Shown here piece after piece: positions 15,939-23,540 of a DNA stretch of 32,961 nt. Each line of letters starts with the position of its first letter. Position 1 is the first letter of the stretch. Location: NCBI GenBank assembly GCA_003021105.1, contig PXRG01000007.1, positions 1 to 32,961 of the forward strand, given 5' to 3'. The position numbers and the translations under genes were made by a program. The notes below the pieces were generated by a model. It was given only the letters and a program-made list of their open reading frames with translations. It made no database searches and was not told where the DNA came from. The stretch is from Halobacteriales archaeon QS_1_68_17. GTDB taxonomy: Archaea; Halobacteriota; Halobacteria; Halobacteriales; Haloarculaceae.

Positions 15939-16832
15939 ATGCGCGTGGCAATCCTGGGCTGTGGCTACGTCGGGATCGAACTGGGACGGCTCCTGGCGCT
16001 CGACCACGAGGTCGTCGGCGTCCGCCGCTCCGAGAGCGGCGTCGGAGCGATCGAACGGGCCGGATTCGAGGCAGTCCGGGCCGACGTGGGCGATCCCGGG
16101 GACCTGGCGGGGGTCCCGGACGCAGACGCAGTGGTGTTCGCCGCCAGTTCCGGAGGACGGGGGGCGGCGGCAGCACGCGAGATCTACGTCGAGGGGCTCC
16201 GGACCGCGATCGAGGCGTTCGCCGCCCGGTCGGAGCCGCCCGACAGGCTCGTCTACACGTCGAGTACGGGCGTGTACGGCGACCACGGGGGCGACTGGGT
16301 CGACGAGGACACCGAGATCGACCCGACGACCGAGAAGACGCGCGTGCTGGCCGAGGCCGAACGGGTCGCCGTCGAGACCACCGCCGACCACGGCATCGAC
16401 GGGACGGTCGCGCGGCTCTCGGGGCTGTACGGGCCGGACCGGTACCGGCTCGACCGGTACCTCGACGGGCCGGTGACCGAAGGATACCTGAACATGGTCC
16501 ACCGGCGCGACGCCGCGGGCGCGATCGGACACCTGCTGACGGCGGACCTGGCGCGGGACGAGGTCGTCCTCGTCACGGACGACGAACCGGCCTCGAAGTG
16601 GGAGTTCGCTGACTGGCTGGCCGACCAGTGTGGCGTCGAGCGCCCGCCGAAACAGACCACGGCCGAGCGGCTGGCGGCGGACGACCTCTCGGCGGCAGCG
16701 AAACGGCGCATCGAGACCAGCAAGCGGTGTTCGAACCGGAAACTCCGGGCGCTCGGGTACGAGTTCGCCTATCCGACCTTCCGCGAGGGATACCGGGAGG
16801 CGATCGCGGCGTATCGCGCCGCTCGGGGCTGA
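15939..16832 (+). CDS. NAD(P)-dependent epimerase/dehydratase-like (atypical extended SDR)
   Basis: 297 residues. The Rossmann dinucleotide motif GCGYVG is at residues 7-12 and the NAD-binding core follows (VVGVRRSESG, DADAVVFAASSGG). The substrate-side signature LVYTSSTGVYGDHGG is present, but the usual YxxxK catalytic pair is not obvious; DPTTEKTRVLAEAE keeps the Lys. This places it with the atypical SDR/YeeZ-like group, whose substrates are poorly known. The ATG at 15939 begins directly at the motif; a GTG at 15930 would overlap the DUF5791 stop. It is probably co-transcribed with DUF5791. Confidence 0.83.
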   Translation: MRVAILGCGYVGIELGRLLALDHEVVGVRRSESGVGAIERAGFEAVRADVGDPGDLAGVPDADAVVFAASSGGRGAAAAREIYVEGLRTAIEAFAARSEPPDRLVYTSSTGVYGDHGGDWVDEDTEIDPTTEKTRVLAEAERVAVETTADHGIDGTVARLSGLYGPDRYRLDRYLDGPVTEGYLNMVHRRDAAGAIGHLLTADLARDEVVLVTDDEPASKWEFADWLADQCGVERPPKQTTAERLAADDLSAAAKRRIETSKRCSNRKLRALGYEFAYPTFREGYREAIAAYRAARG

Positions 16833-16920
16833 TACGCGGGACAACGGAGGGGTTCGGCCGCCGGGACGAGTCCGTCTGGGGGGAACCTTCTTATTCGATG
16901 GTGCAGTCAAAGTATCGCAT

Positions 16921-18096
16921 ATGAGGCTGCCAGCGGTCGCTCGCGTCGACCTCGGGTGGACGGTCGACGCCGTCTCGGGGGTCGCCCTCCAGAATCCGCT
17001 GGTACTGGTCGTCGTCGCGGCGGTCGGCGCGGTCGCGTTGCTCGGCGTGATCTGGCTGCTGATCCGGTTGCTGGGTCGGTCGTCGGCCGACACGTTCGAG
17101 AAGACGCTGGCGAAACCCGACGAGGTCGCCGTCCTGATGCACCCGAACCCGGACCCGGACGCGATGGCGTCCGCGATGGCGGTCGAGTCGATGGCCCGGG
17201 CCGTCGACACCGAAGCGACACTCCAGTACCCCGGCCAGGTCCGCCACCAGGAGAACCGCGCATTCCGCACCGTTCTCGATCTCGACATGGAGAACCTGGA
17301 GGACGCGAGCGAAATCGCGGCGGACAGGGTAGTGCTCGTCGACCACAACGAACCCAGAGGGTTTCCCGGCTGCGACCGGATCGACCCGTACGCCGTCGTC
17401 GACCACCACCCCGGCGGCGGGTCGGGGCAGGCGTTCACCGACGTCCGGACCAAGTACGGGGCGTGCGCGACCATCTTCGCCGAGTACTTCCGGGACCTCG
17501 ACTGGGAGCCGGGCGGCGACGCGGACGACCCGGCGACGACGCTGCCGGCCGAGGTTGCGACCGCGCTGTTGTTCGGCATCCAGGCCGACACGAACCGGCT
17601 GACGAAGGGGTGTTCGGCCAGCGAGTTCCGGGCCGCGGAGTACCTCTACCCCGGGGTCGATTCGAACGCGCTCGACCGGATCGCCAACCCGGAGGTGGAC
17701 GCGGAGGTGCTCGACGTGAAGGCCCGGGCCATCCAGAACCGGGAGATCCGCGGCGCGTTCGCGTACAGCAACGTCGGCGAGGTGTCGAACGTCGACGCCA
17801 TCCCGCAGGCCGCCGACGAACTCCTCCGGCTCGAGGGCGTGACCGCGGTCGTCGTCGCGGGCGAACGCGACGGCACTCTCCGGCTCTCCGGCCGGTCGCG
17901 GGACGACCGCGTCCACATGGGCCGGACGCTCCGCGAAGCCGTCGAGGACATCCCGATGGCGTCGGCCGGCGGCCACGCCCGGATGGGCGGCGGACAGCTC
18001 TCGCTGGAACACATGCACGGGATCGGACCGAGCGCCGGCCTGACCGTCCAGGAGTTCCGCGAACATCTGTTCGCCGCGATGTCCGGCGACGTCTAA
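16921..18096 (+). CDS. Membrane-anchored DHH/DHHA1 phosphoesterase
   Basis: 391 residues. One transmembrane helix (about 27-49) is followed by the cytoplasmic DHH domain: MHPNPDPDAMASA (first metal Asp), VLVDHNEP, the DHH motif VVDHHPGG and IQADTNRLT. It ends with DHHA1, with SAGGHARMGGGQ binding substrate phosphate or nucleotide. Enzymes of this family cleave short oligonucleotides, c-di-AMP/pApA or pyrophosphate; a membrane-anchored form recalls bacterial c-di-AMP phosphodiesterases, but that assignment is speculative. A TATA box (CTTCTTATTCG, 16887-16897) precedes the ATG by 29 nt. The last nine codons and stop are repeated downstream in a 30-bp tandem array. Confidence 0.86.
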   Translation: MRLPAVARVDLGWTVDAVSGVALQNPLVLVVVAAVGAVALLGVIWLLIRLLGRSSADTFEKTLAKPDEVAVLMHPNPDPDAMASAMAVESMARAVDTEATLQYPGQVRHQENRAFRTVLDLDMENLEDASEIAADRVVLVDHNEPRGFPGCDRIDPYAVVDHHPGGGSGQAFTDVRTKYGACATIFAEYFRDLDWEPGGDADDPATTLPAEVATALLFGIQADTNRLTKGCSASEFRAAEYLYPGVDSNALDRIANPEVDAEVLDVKARAIQNREIRGAFAYSNVGEVSNVDAIPQAADELLRLEGVTAVVVAGERDGTLRLSGRSRDDRVHMGRTLREAVEDIPMASAGGHARMGGGQLSLEHMHGIGPSAGLTVQEFREHLFAAMSGDV

Positions 18097-18173
18097 CCGT
18101 TCGCCGCGATGTCCGGCGACGTCTAACCGTTCGCCGCGATGTCCGGCGACGTCTAACCGTTCGCCGCGATGTC
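18069..18173 (+). repeat. 30-bp tandem repeat, about 3.5 copies, containing the DHH gene stop codon
   Basis: Unit starts at 18069, 18099 and 18129, with a 15-nt partial copy at 18159-18173. The three full units look identical. The unit equals ten codons: the last residues of the DHH protein (FAAMSGDV), TAA, and one linking codon. The array therefore repeats stop codons in the reading frame of the upstream gene. Replication slippage is the simplest cause. Confidence 0.95.
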
Positions 18174-18260
18174 GAGAGTGGTCGGTTCCCGTCCCATAGT
18201 ACGTTCCCTGCGACGTCGGCCGACGTGTAGTCTTTTGCCCGCGGCGCTCCAAACCGGCAC

Positions 18261-19259
18261 ATGGCAAGGCCGGACGCGACCCGCGAGTACCAGCAGCGAC
18301 ACGGCGACCGGTTCGCCCGGACCTATTTCCGGCGGTTCGGCGACTGTGCGGTCTCCAGTATCGGCGTCGGGACCTACCTGGGCGACCCGACCGACGCCGC
18401 CGACGAGCGCTACCGCGAGGCCATCGTCGCGGCGCTCGAGGGGGGCTGCAACGTCGTGGACACGGCGATCAACTACCGCCACCAGCGAAGCGAGCGGGTC
18501 GTCGGCGCGGCCCTCGAGGCGGCCGACATCGACCGCGAGGCCGTGCTAGTGGCGACGAAGGGCGGATTCGTCCCGTTCGACGGCGAGCGGCCGGCCGACC
18601 CCGGAGCGACCATTCGGTCGGAGTACGTCGACGCCGGCCTGATCGATCCGGCGGACCTGGCCCGCGGCCAGCACTGCATCGCCCCGGCGTTCGTCGACGA
18701 CCAGCTCGACCGGTCGCTGTCGAACCTGGGCGTCGACGCCGTCGACCTCTACTACGTCCACAATCCGGAGACGCAGCTGACAGCGCGGTCCCGCGGTGCG
18801 GTCTACGACCAGCTAGAAGAGACCTTCGAGTTGCTGGAACTCGTCGTGGCGCCCGCCGCCGGCAGCGCGGCGGCGCGGGCGGCGGGCAACGCGGCGACCC
18901 ACCTGCGGGCAATCCAGCTCCCGTTCAACGTCTACATGGCCGACGCGTTCACCGTCGCGGCCCACGAGGGAGCCGACGGCCGACAGAGCGCGCTGTGGTT
19001 CGCCCACGAGGCCGGGCTGGACGTGTTCACCAGCGCCTCGCTCATGCAGGGGCGGCTCGCGGAGGAGATGCCGGCGGAAGTGGCGAGCCGGGTCGACGGG
19101 GAGACGACAGCCCAGCGGGCGATCAACTTCGCCCGGAGCGCCCCGGGCGTGACGAGCGCGCTCGTGGGGATGGGAACCCCCGCCCACGTCACCGAGAACG
19201 TCGCGGCCGGGGAGTTCGAGCCGCTGGGTGCCGACGCGTTCGACGCGGTGTTCGAGTGA
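18261..19259 (+). CDS. Aldo/keto reductase, with apparent internal in-frame loss
   Basis: NAD(P)H-dependent reductase of the (beta/alpha)8 AKR family, 332 residues. Catalytic positions are recognisable: Asp and Tyr in VVDTAINYRHQRSE, Lys in LVATKGGF and His in DLYYVHNPE. The C-terminal cofactor region with SALVGMGTPAHV is present. After FELLE (residue 193, about 18839) the sequence jumps to LVVAPAAGSAAARAAG and then HLRAIQLPFNV. The strand with the usual YGVATW-like motif and the following helix, roughly 30-40 residues, are absent, so barrel integrity is doubtful. The loss keeps the frame. The TATA-like GTAGTCTTTTGCC lies about 28 nt before ATG 18261. Substrate unknown. Confidence 0.82.
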   Translation: MARPDATREYQQRHGDRFARTYFRRFGDCAVSSIGVGTYLGDPTDAADERYREAIVAALEGGCNVVDTAINYRHQRSERVVGAALEAADIDREAVLVATKGGFVPFDGERPADPGATIRSEYVDAGLIDPADLARGQHCIAPAFVDDQLDRSLSNLGVDAVDLYYVHNPETQLTARSRGAVYDQLEETFELLELVVAPAAGSAAARAAGNAATHLRAIQLPFNVYMADAFTVAAHEGADGRQSALWFAHEAGLDVFTSASLMQGRLAEEMPAEVASRVDGETTAQRAINFARSAPGVTSALVGMGTPAHVTENVAAGEFEPLGADAFDAVFE

Positions 19260-19430
19260 TCAGCCCAGCTGCTTCCATTCGCGGCCACACTCCGGACACC
19301 GCCGGACGGTGGCGATCTCGTCCGGGTCGTTTTTCGTCGAGAGCTGCTCGCCACACGCCGAACAGGTGAGTCGTTCGTATGTGTCCTTCTCGATGTCGCC
19401 CGCGCGGAGCCCCTTCCGGACAGAGTCCAT
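19260..19430 (-). CDS. HVO_0758-family small zinc-ribbon protein
   Basis: 56 residues: MDSVRKGLRAGDIEKDTYERL, then two knuckles CSAC (Cys23, Cys26) and CPEC (Cys45, Cys48) around TKNDPDEIATVRR, ending GREWKQLG. This is a complete single zinc ribbon of a small haloarchaeal family (name from memory). The role is unknown; such proteins may be regulators or adaptor proteins. ATG 19430 is supported by TTTTTTAGTT (minus strand, 19451-19460), 26 nt upstream. The stop codon directly abuts that of the convergent aldo/keto reductase, with no spacer. Confidence 0.9.
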   Translation of the reverse strand: MDSVRKGLRAGDIEKDTYERLTCSACGEQLSTKNDPDEIATVRRCPECGREWKQLG

Positions 19431-19518
19431 GCCGCCAGCTACGCAGGCAGAACTAAAAAACCCGCTGGCGGCCGGCCCGAGTCGGAACGCTTGACTACCG
19501 GGTGAGCGAACACCGGCC

Positions 19519-20697
19519 GTGACGCGCCGCCAGCTCTTCGGGTCGTTGCTGACGCTCGTGTTCCTGGTCAACCTCGCGCGTGTCGTGTTCGCGCCGCTGC
19601 TGGAGCCGCTCCGGCTCTCGCTCGGCGCGATCCAGACGGAACTGGGGCTGGTGGCGACGCTGGCCTGGCTCGGGAGCGCGCTGCCCCGCATCCCGATGGG
19701 CTACCTGCTGACCCGCGTCCCGCGCCACCGGGTCATCCTCGGGACCGGTCTCGTGTTGACCGCCGCGGGCGCGTTCACCGCCATCGCGTGGTCCGTGCCG
19801 ACGGTGATGGCCGGTGCTTTCCTGATGGGGCTGTCCAGCGGCGCGTACTTCATGGCCGCGAACCCCCTGGTGAGCGAACTGTTCCCCGATGCCGTGGGGC
19901 GTGCCATCGGGACCCACGGGACGGCAGCGCAGGTGGCCGCCGTCGCCGCACCGGCGACGGTGTCGGTCGCCCTCCTGGCGGGGACGTGGCGGTTCGCCGT
20001 CGCCGGGATCGGGGTGGCGGCCCTGCTGTCGACGGCCGCGTTCTGGCTGGTCGCGCGGCGGACGGCCCTCCCCGACGCGGGGGCGGCCGACCGCGACCTG
20101 CTGACGGCGGCCCGCCACCAGTGGCGGATCATCCTCGCCGGGATCGCCGTCCTCGGGTTCGCGGGGTTCGCCTGGAACGGCGTCTTCAACTTCTACGTCA
20201 CCTACCTGACGACGGTCAAGGCGCTGTCGAGCGGGACCGCCAACGCCCTGCTGACCGGCGTCTTCGCCGCGGGCGTGCCGGCCTTCTACGTCACCGGGCG
20301 GCTAGCCGACCGCCTCCCGGTCGTCCCGCTGATGTTGACCATCCTCGTGGCCTTCGCGGCCTGTCTGCTGGCGCTGACCGTCGCGGCGGGCGTCGTCGCG
20401 CTCGCGGCGGCGTCGCTGGCGCTCGGGTACGCCGTCCACGGGATGTTCCCCGCGGTCGACACCTACCTGCTCGGCTCGCTACCCGACCGCCACCGGGCGA
20501 GCGCCTACGCCACCTACAGCGGCCTCATGATGATCGTCCAGGCCACCGGGAGTTCCGTCGTCGGGGCGCTGACCGACGCGGGCTACGCCTTCGACGCCGT
20601 CTTCCGCGCGCTGGGCGGGGGAATCGTCCTCGTGGTCGTCGTCCTGGCGGTCGCCAGCGCCGCCGGACGCCTGCCCGCGGCCGCCAGGGCTCGATGA
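19519..20697 (+). CDS. MFS transporter
   Basis: 392 residues with about 12 hydrophobic segments. The MFS loop motif between helices 2 and 3 is seen as G-x-x-x-x-R-x-x-R (MGYLLTRVPRHRV), and the second-half equivalent is TGRLADRLPVVP. Pore-lining Gly/Ala-rich helices are typical (FLMGLSSGAYFMAANPLVSELFP). The substrate cannot be predicted. The start is a GTG at 19519 (MTRRQLFGSLLTLVFL); no better ATG exists near the first helix. It is divergent from the HVO_0758-type gene across 88 bp. The protein appears intact. Confidence 0.87.
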   Translation: MTRRQLFGSLLTLVFLVNLARVVFAPLLEPLRLSLGAIQTELGLVATLAWLGSALPRIPMGYLLTRVPRHRVILGTGLVLTAAGAFTAIAWSVPTVMAGAFLMGLSSGAYFMAANPLVSELFPDAVGRAIGTHGTAAQVAAVAAPATVSVALLAGTWRFAVAGIGVAALLSTAAFWLVARRTALPDAGAADRDLLTAARHQWRIILAGIAVLGFAGFAWNGVFNFYVTYLTTVKALSSGTANALLTGVFAAGVPAFYVTGRLADRLPVVPLMLTILVAFAACLLALTVAAGVVALAAASLALGYAVHGMFPAVDTYLLGSLPDRHRASAYATYSGLMMIVQATGSSVVGALTDAGYAFDAVFRALGGGIVLVVVVLAVASAAGRLPAAARAR

Positions 20698-20733
20698 CGG
20701 GATTTTTGTCGGTTCACCCCAACGACCACCAAG

Positions 20734-21861
20734 ATGGAGTACGTCCAGGAGCGGGTGGCGACGCTCCACGACTTCGGGGACGCCCGGCCGGCGGCCCCGA
20801 CCGACGAGGTCGCGGTCGTGGTGCCGGTGACCGAACGCGAGCACGCCAGCCTGGCAGCCGAGCGGGTCTTCTCGGAACTCGAACGGGCGGCCCTCGCCCG
20901 GGTCGTCGTCCCGCTGCGCGCCCACGAGTCCGACGTCGGGACCGTCGCCCGGTGGCTCGACGGCTTCGACCTGCCGCTGGAACTGCTCTGGTGTAACGCG
21001 CCCGGCGTCCGCGAGGTGCTCGCCGAGGCCGGCCTGAACGGCCCCGCCGGGAAAGGGCGGGACGTGTGGCTGGCCCTGGGCGTGGCCGCCCGCCACGAGT
21101 ACGTCGTCGTCCACGACGCCGACGCGACGACCTACACCGCCGACCACGTCCGGCGGCTCGCCTTCCCGCTGACTCGCGGGTTCGACTTCGTCAAGGGCTA
21201 CTACGCCCGCGTCGAGAACCGCCGGCTCTACGGCCGGCTGTTCAGGCTGTTCTACGCGCCGCTGCTCCGGGCGCTCGACGCCCGCCACGACGACCCGATC
21301 GTCGACTACCTCGGGGCGTTCCGGTACGCCCTGGCCGGCGAGTTCGCCGTCACGGGCGAACTCGCGGCGCGGTTGCGGTCCCCGCCCGACTGGGGTCTGG
21401 AGGTCGGGACCCTCGGGGACGCGTTCGACGCGGCCGGCTTCGCGGGGAGCGCACAGGTCGACCTCGGTGTCCACGAACACGACCACCGCGCGGTCAGCGG
21501 GTCGGAGGGGTTGACCGGCATGTGCGACCGCGTCGCCGACGCGCTCTTCCGGGTCCTGACCGACCACGGGGTCGCGCCCGACTACGAGCGCCTGCGTGCG
21601 GCCTACCGCGAGTCGGCCGCTGCGCTGGTCGAACAGTACGCCGCCGACGCCGCGTTCAACGGCCTGACCTACGACCGCGCCCGGGAGCGCGAGCAGTGTC
21701 GCGCCTACGAATCGGCCATCGGCCCGCCCGGCGACGACGACCGGCTGCCGGCCTGGCGTGACGCCGACCTCTCGCCCGACCGGCTCCGGGCGGCGGCCCG
21801 GGAGAGCCTCGCCGACGCGACCGACGACGCGGGCGCGGCGACCGACCAGCGGCACGACTGA
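20734..21861 (+). CDS. GT-A glycosyltransferase, GpgS/GT81-like
   Basis: 375 residues. The GT-A core has AVVVPVTERE at the start, the nucleotide-sugar/metal DxD region as VVHDADATTY (about residues 126-134), the acceptor-side LGAFRYALAGEFAVTGE and PPDWGLEVGTLGDAF, which closely parallel blocks in glucosyl-3-phosphoglycerate synthases. Haloarchaea use such enzymes for compatible-solute or related glycoside synthesis; the exact donor and acceptor cannot be read from sequence. No membrane segment. ATG 20734 is 29 nt behind a GATTTTTG box at 20701-20708. A partner phosphatase (GpgP) is not in the window. Confidence 0.78.
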   Translation: MEYVQERVATLHDFGDARPAAPTDEVAVVVPVTEREHASLAAERVFSELERAALARVVVPLRAHESDVGTVARWLDGFDLPLELLWCNAPGVREVLAEAGLNGPAGKGRDVWLALGVAARHEYVVVHDADATTYTADHVRRLAFPLTRGFDFVKGYYARVENRRLYGRLFRLFYAPLLRALDARHDDPIVDYLGAFRYALAGEFAVTGELAARLRSPPDWGLEVGTLGDAFDAAGFAGSAQVDLGVHEHDHRAVSGSEGLTGMCDRVADALFRVLTDHGVAPDYERLRAAYRESAAALVEQYAADAAFNGLTYDRAREREQCRAYESAIGPPGDDDRLPAWRDADLSPDRLRAAARESLADATDDAGAATDQRHD

Positions 21862-21965
21862 CGATTGACGATCGACGACTGCCGACCGAATACTGGTGAC
21901 GCACAACGCACGTCTGGCCGGGGAGGCGACGGAACGCTGAAGGGTGCCGGCCGCGCGTGTCGGGT

Positions 21966-22457
21966 ATGGACCTGTCGGGGGACGACCTGGCCGGCGTGGT
22001 CGACCTGTTCGGGGCGCTGACCCGTGCGGAACTCCGCGAGGCAGTCGGGGAACTGGCGTTCAAGCGCGGCGATGAGGTCGACCCGGAAGCGGTCGACGCC
22101 GCCGTCGAGGAGGCTGTGGCGGCCTACCGGCTGGTGAGCGTCGACCCGGCCGCAATCGAGAACGGGGGAGCGACCGGCGACCTGCTGGCGGTCGGGCCGG
22201 CGGCCTTCCCGTCGTTGCCGGAGGGGGGCGCGGACCTGCCCCACATCATGGACGTGCCGGACAGGAGCGTCGACCGGGAGGCGCTCGCGTCGGCCGTCGC
22301 CGGGCGGTTCCGGGACGAGGCCGCGGACGCGCTCGCGGCCGGCGACGAGGGACGGATCGCCGCGCTGGCCGACGTGAGCTACGACATCGAGGCGTGGGCG
22401 TCGGTCGACGTGGCGGAGACGCGGGCGGAACTGACCGGCAGGGCCGGCGACGAGTGA
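21966..22457 (+). CDS. DUF7109-like conserved haloarchaeal protein
   Basis: 163 residues, acidic and mostly helical: MDLSGDDLAGVVDLFGALTRAELREAV, then ELAFKRGDEVD, a variable middle, AAFPSLPEGGADLPHIMDVPDRSVDR and a C-terminal helical part. It is known to me only as a conserved haloarchaeal protein. The N-terminal helices look like a small wHTH-type fold (LTRAELREAVGELAFKRG), so nucleic-acid binding is possible. ATG 21966 is preferred over GTG 21957, giving the usual MDLS start. The TGA stop is directly followed by a MITE-like element at 22458. Confidence 0.78.
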   Translation: MDLSGDDLAGVVDLFGALTRAELREAVGELAFKRGDEVDPEAVDAAVEEAVAAYRLVSVDPAAIENGGATGDLLAVGPAAFPSLPEGGADLPHIMDVPDRSVDREALASAVAGRFRDEAADALAAGDEGRIAALADVSYDIEAWASVDVAETRAELTGRAGDE

Positions 22458-22565
22458 TACTGGTGGCTGTAAGTACGTGAAAACTCGAATTGAGAATCCA
22501 GGCGGAAAGAGTCTGTCCCCGCAGATAGCAGAGACTGGTGAGTAAAAGAATTACAGCCACCAGTA
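22458..22565 (+). mobile_element. MITE-like element, family A, copy 1
   Basis: A 108-bp non-coding element with perfect 15-bp terminal inverted repeats (TACTGGTGGCTGTAA). TGA stands on both sides (22455-22457, which is the DUF7109 stop codon, and 22566-22568), consistent with a 3-bp target duplication. The core is AT-richer than the neighbourhood and has no reading frame. Copy 2 lies inverted at 23287-23394 with about six mismatches. No transposase is present, so it would be mobilised in trans. Confidence 0.85.
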
Positions 22566-22665
22566 TGAGCCGGGACGTCGAGGGGCGACCGGCCCGACCG
22601 GGAGAGGGGGCACGGATATCCGTCCGTCCGGACGAATTAAGACCGCGCGGAACCTTCCGCATCGT

Positions 22666-23265
22666 ATGGAAATAGAGCGGGTGACCGACCACCGCGCCGT
22701 CGGGATCACCGACGAGGAGCGCGAGGCGGCGGTACTCGCGCCGGTCGTCACCCGCGGGGACGGCGCGTACCTGCTGTTTACCAAGCGCGCCGACCACCTC
22801 GGCGAGCACCCCGGCCAGATGAGTTTCCCGGGCGGCGGCCGCGAACCCGAGGACGCGGACCTCCGGGCGACCGCGCTCCGGGAGGCCAACGAGGAGATCG
22901 GCCTCGATCCCGCGGAGGCGCGGATCGTCGGCCGACTCGACGACATCCGGACGGTCTCGCGGTACTCGGTGCGGCCGTTCGTCGGCGAGATTCCGGACCG
23001 CGAGTACGTTCCCTCCGAAGACGAGGTCGCGGAGATCGCGATCCTGCCGGTCGCCGGCCTGATCGATCCCGCCAACTACGAGAGCGAACTGCGGGACCAC
23101 CCCTACTACGGGGAGATCCGCCTCCATTACTTCCACGTCGGCGGCTACACCGTCTGGGGGGCGACCGGGCGCATCCTCGTCCAGTTGCTCGAACTGACGA
23201 CCGACTGGGAGATGCCGGCCGAACCGGACAGAGTCGTGGATGCGGATGCTGATCTCCCACCGTAG
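22666..23265 (+). CDS. NUDIX hydrolase, CoA pyrophosphatase-like
   Basis: 199 residues. The NUDIX box is clear (FPGGGREPEDAD ... ALREANEEIGL, about residues 55-82), binding Mg and catalysing pyrophosphate-bond hydrolysis. The LFTKRADHLGEHPGQMSFPGG run just before the box is the UPF0035/NudL hallmark of CoA pyrophosphatases, so CoA or acyl-CoA is the likely substrate, though this is family inference. A TATA-like GAATTAAGAC (22634-22643) lies 28 nt before the ATG. The gene stands alone between two inverted family A elements, like a small composite unit. Confidence 0.9.
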   Translation: MEIERVTDHRAVGITDEEREAAVLAPVVTRGDGAYLLFTKRADHLGEHPGQMSFPGGGREPEDADLRATALREANEEIGLDPAEARIVGRLDDIRTVSRYSVRPFVGEIPDREYVPSEDEVAEIAILPVAGLIDPANYESELRDHPYYGEIRLHYFHVGGYTVWGATGRILVQLLELTTDWEMPAEPDRVVDADADLPP

Positions 23266-23286
23266 GACGCCCGTATCCGGAACTGA

Positions 23287-23394
23287 TACTGGTGGCTGTA
23301 ATTCTTTTACTCACCAGTCTCTGCTATCTGTGGATACAGACCCTTTCCGCATGGATTCTCAATTCGAGTTTTCACGTACTTACAGCTACCAGTA
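23287..23394 (-). mobile_element. MITE-like element, family A, copy 2 (inverted)
   Basis: 108 bp in the opposite orientation to 22458-22565, about 95% identical. Terminal inverted repeats match at 14 of 15 positions. It is flanked by TGA (23284-23286 and 23395-23397). Unlike copy 1 it is 21 nt behind the upstream stop codon (TAG of the NUDIX gene) rather than in contact with it. Confidence 0.85.
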
Positions 23395-23462
23395 TGAGGC
23401 CGGACTGTCGGCGGAGCACAAACGACACCGTTTTTAGCCGACGGCCGGTACAGGTCCCCGAC

Positions 23463-23501
23463 ATGGTCGCACTCGCGGCTGATCGCGTTCCAGATGGATG
23501 A
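23463..23501 (+). other. Possible leaderless mini-ORF before DUF7388 gene
   Basis: An ATG 29 nt behind a TTTTTAGCCG box (23431-23440) starts a 12-residue frame (MVALAADRVPDG) ending at TGA 23499-23501. A second short frame (ATG 23494 or 23498) bridges to the DUF7388 start, its TGA overlapping ATG 23541. A transcript from this box would present the mini-ORF first, so expression of DUF7388 would depend on re-initiation. Could be chance. Confidence 0.35.
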
Positions 23502-23540
23502 TCGGACACTCGCACTCGCCCGTCCCGGGGGTGACCGGGG

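Noticed and set aside
15564-17591. 675-codon minus-strand frame over DUF5791, epimerase and DHH genes
   Set aside because: Antisense shadow; the plus-strand proteins have recognisable motifs throughout.
18069-18173. CRISPR-like array
   Set aside because: The 30-bp units are directly tandem with no spacers and contain the end of a coding sequence.
19431-19691. N-terminal extension of the HVO_0758-type protein
   Set aside because: It overlaps the MFS gene antisense and lies upstream of a good TATA box; the 56-residue form is complete.
21862-21905. Short GACGATTGACGATCGACGAC direct repeats after the glycosyltransferase
   Set aside because: Too short and too few to separate from chance in this base composition.
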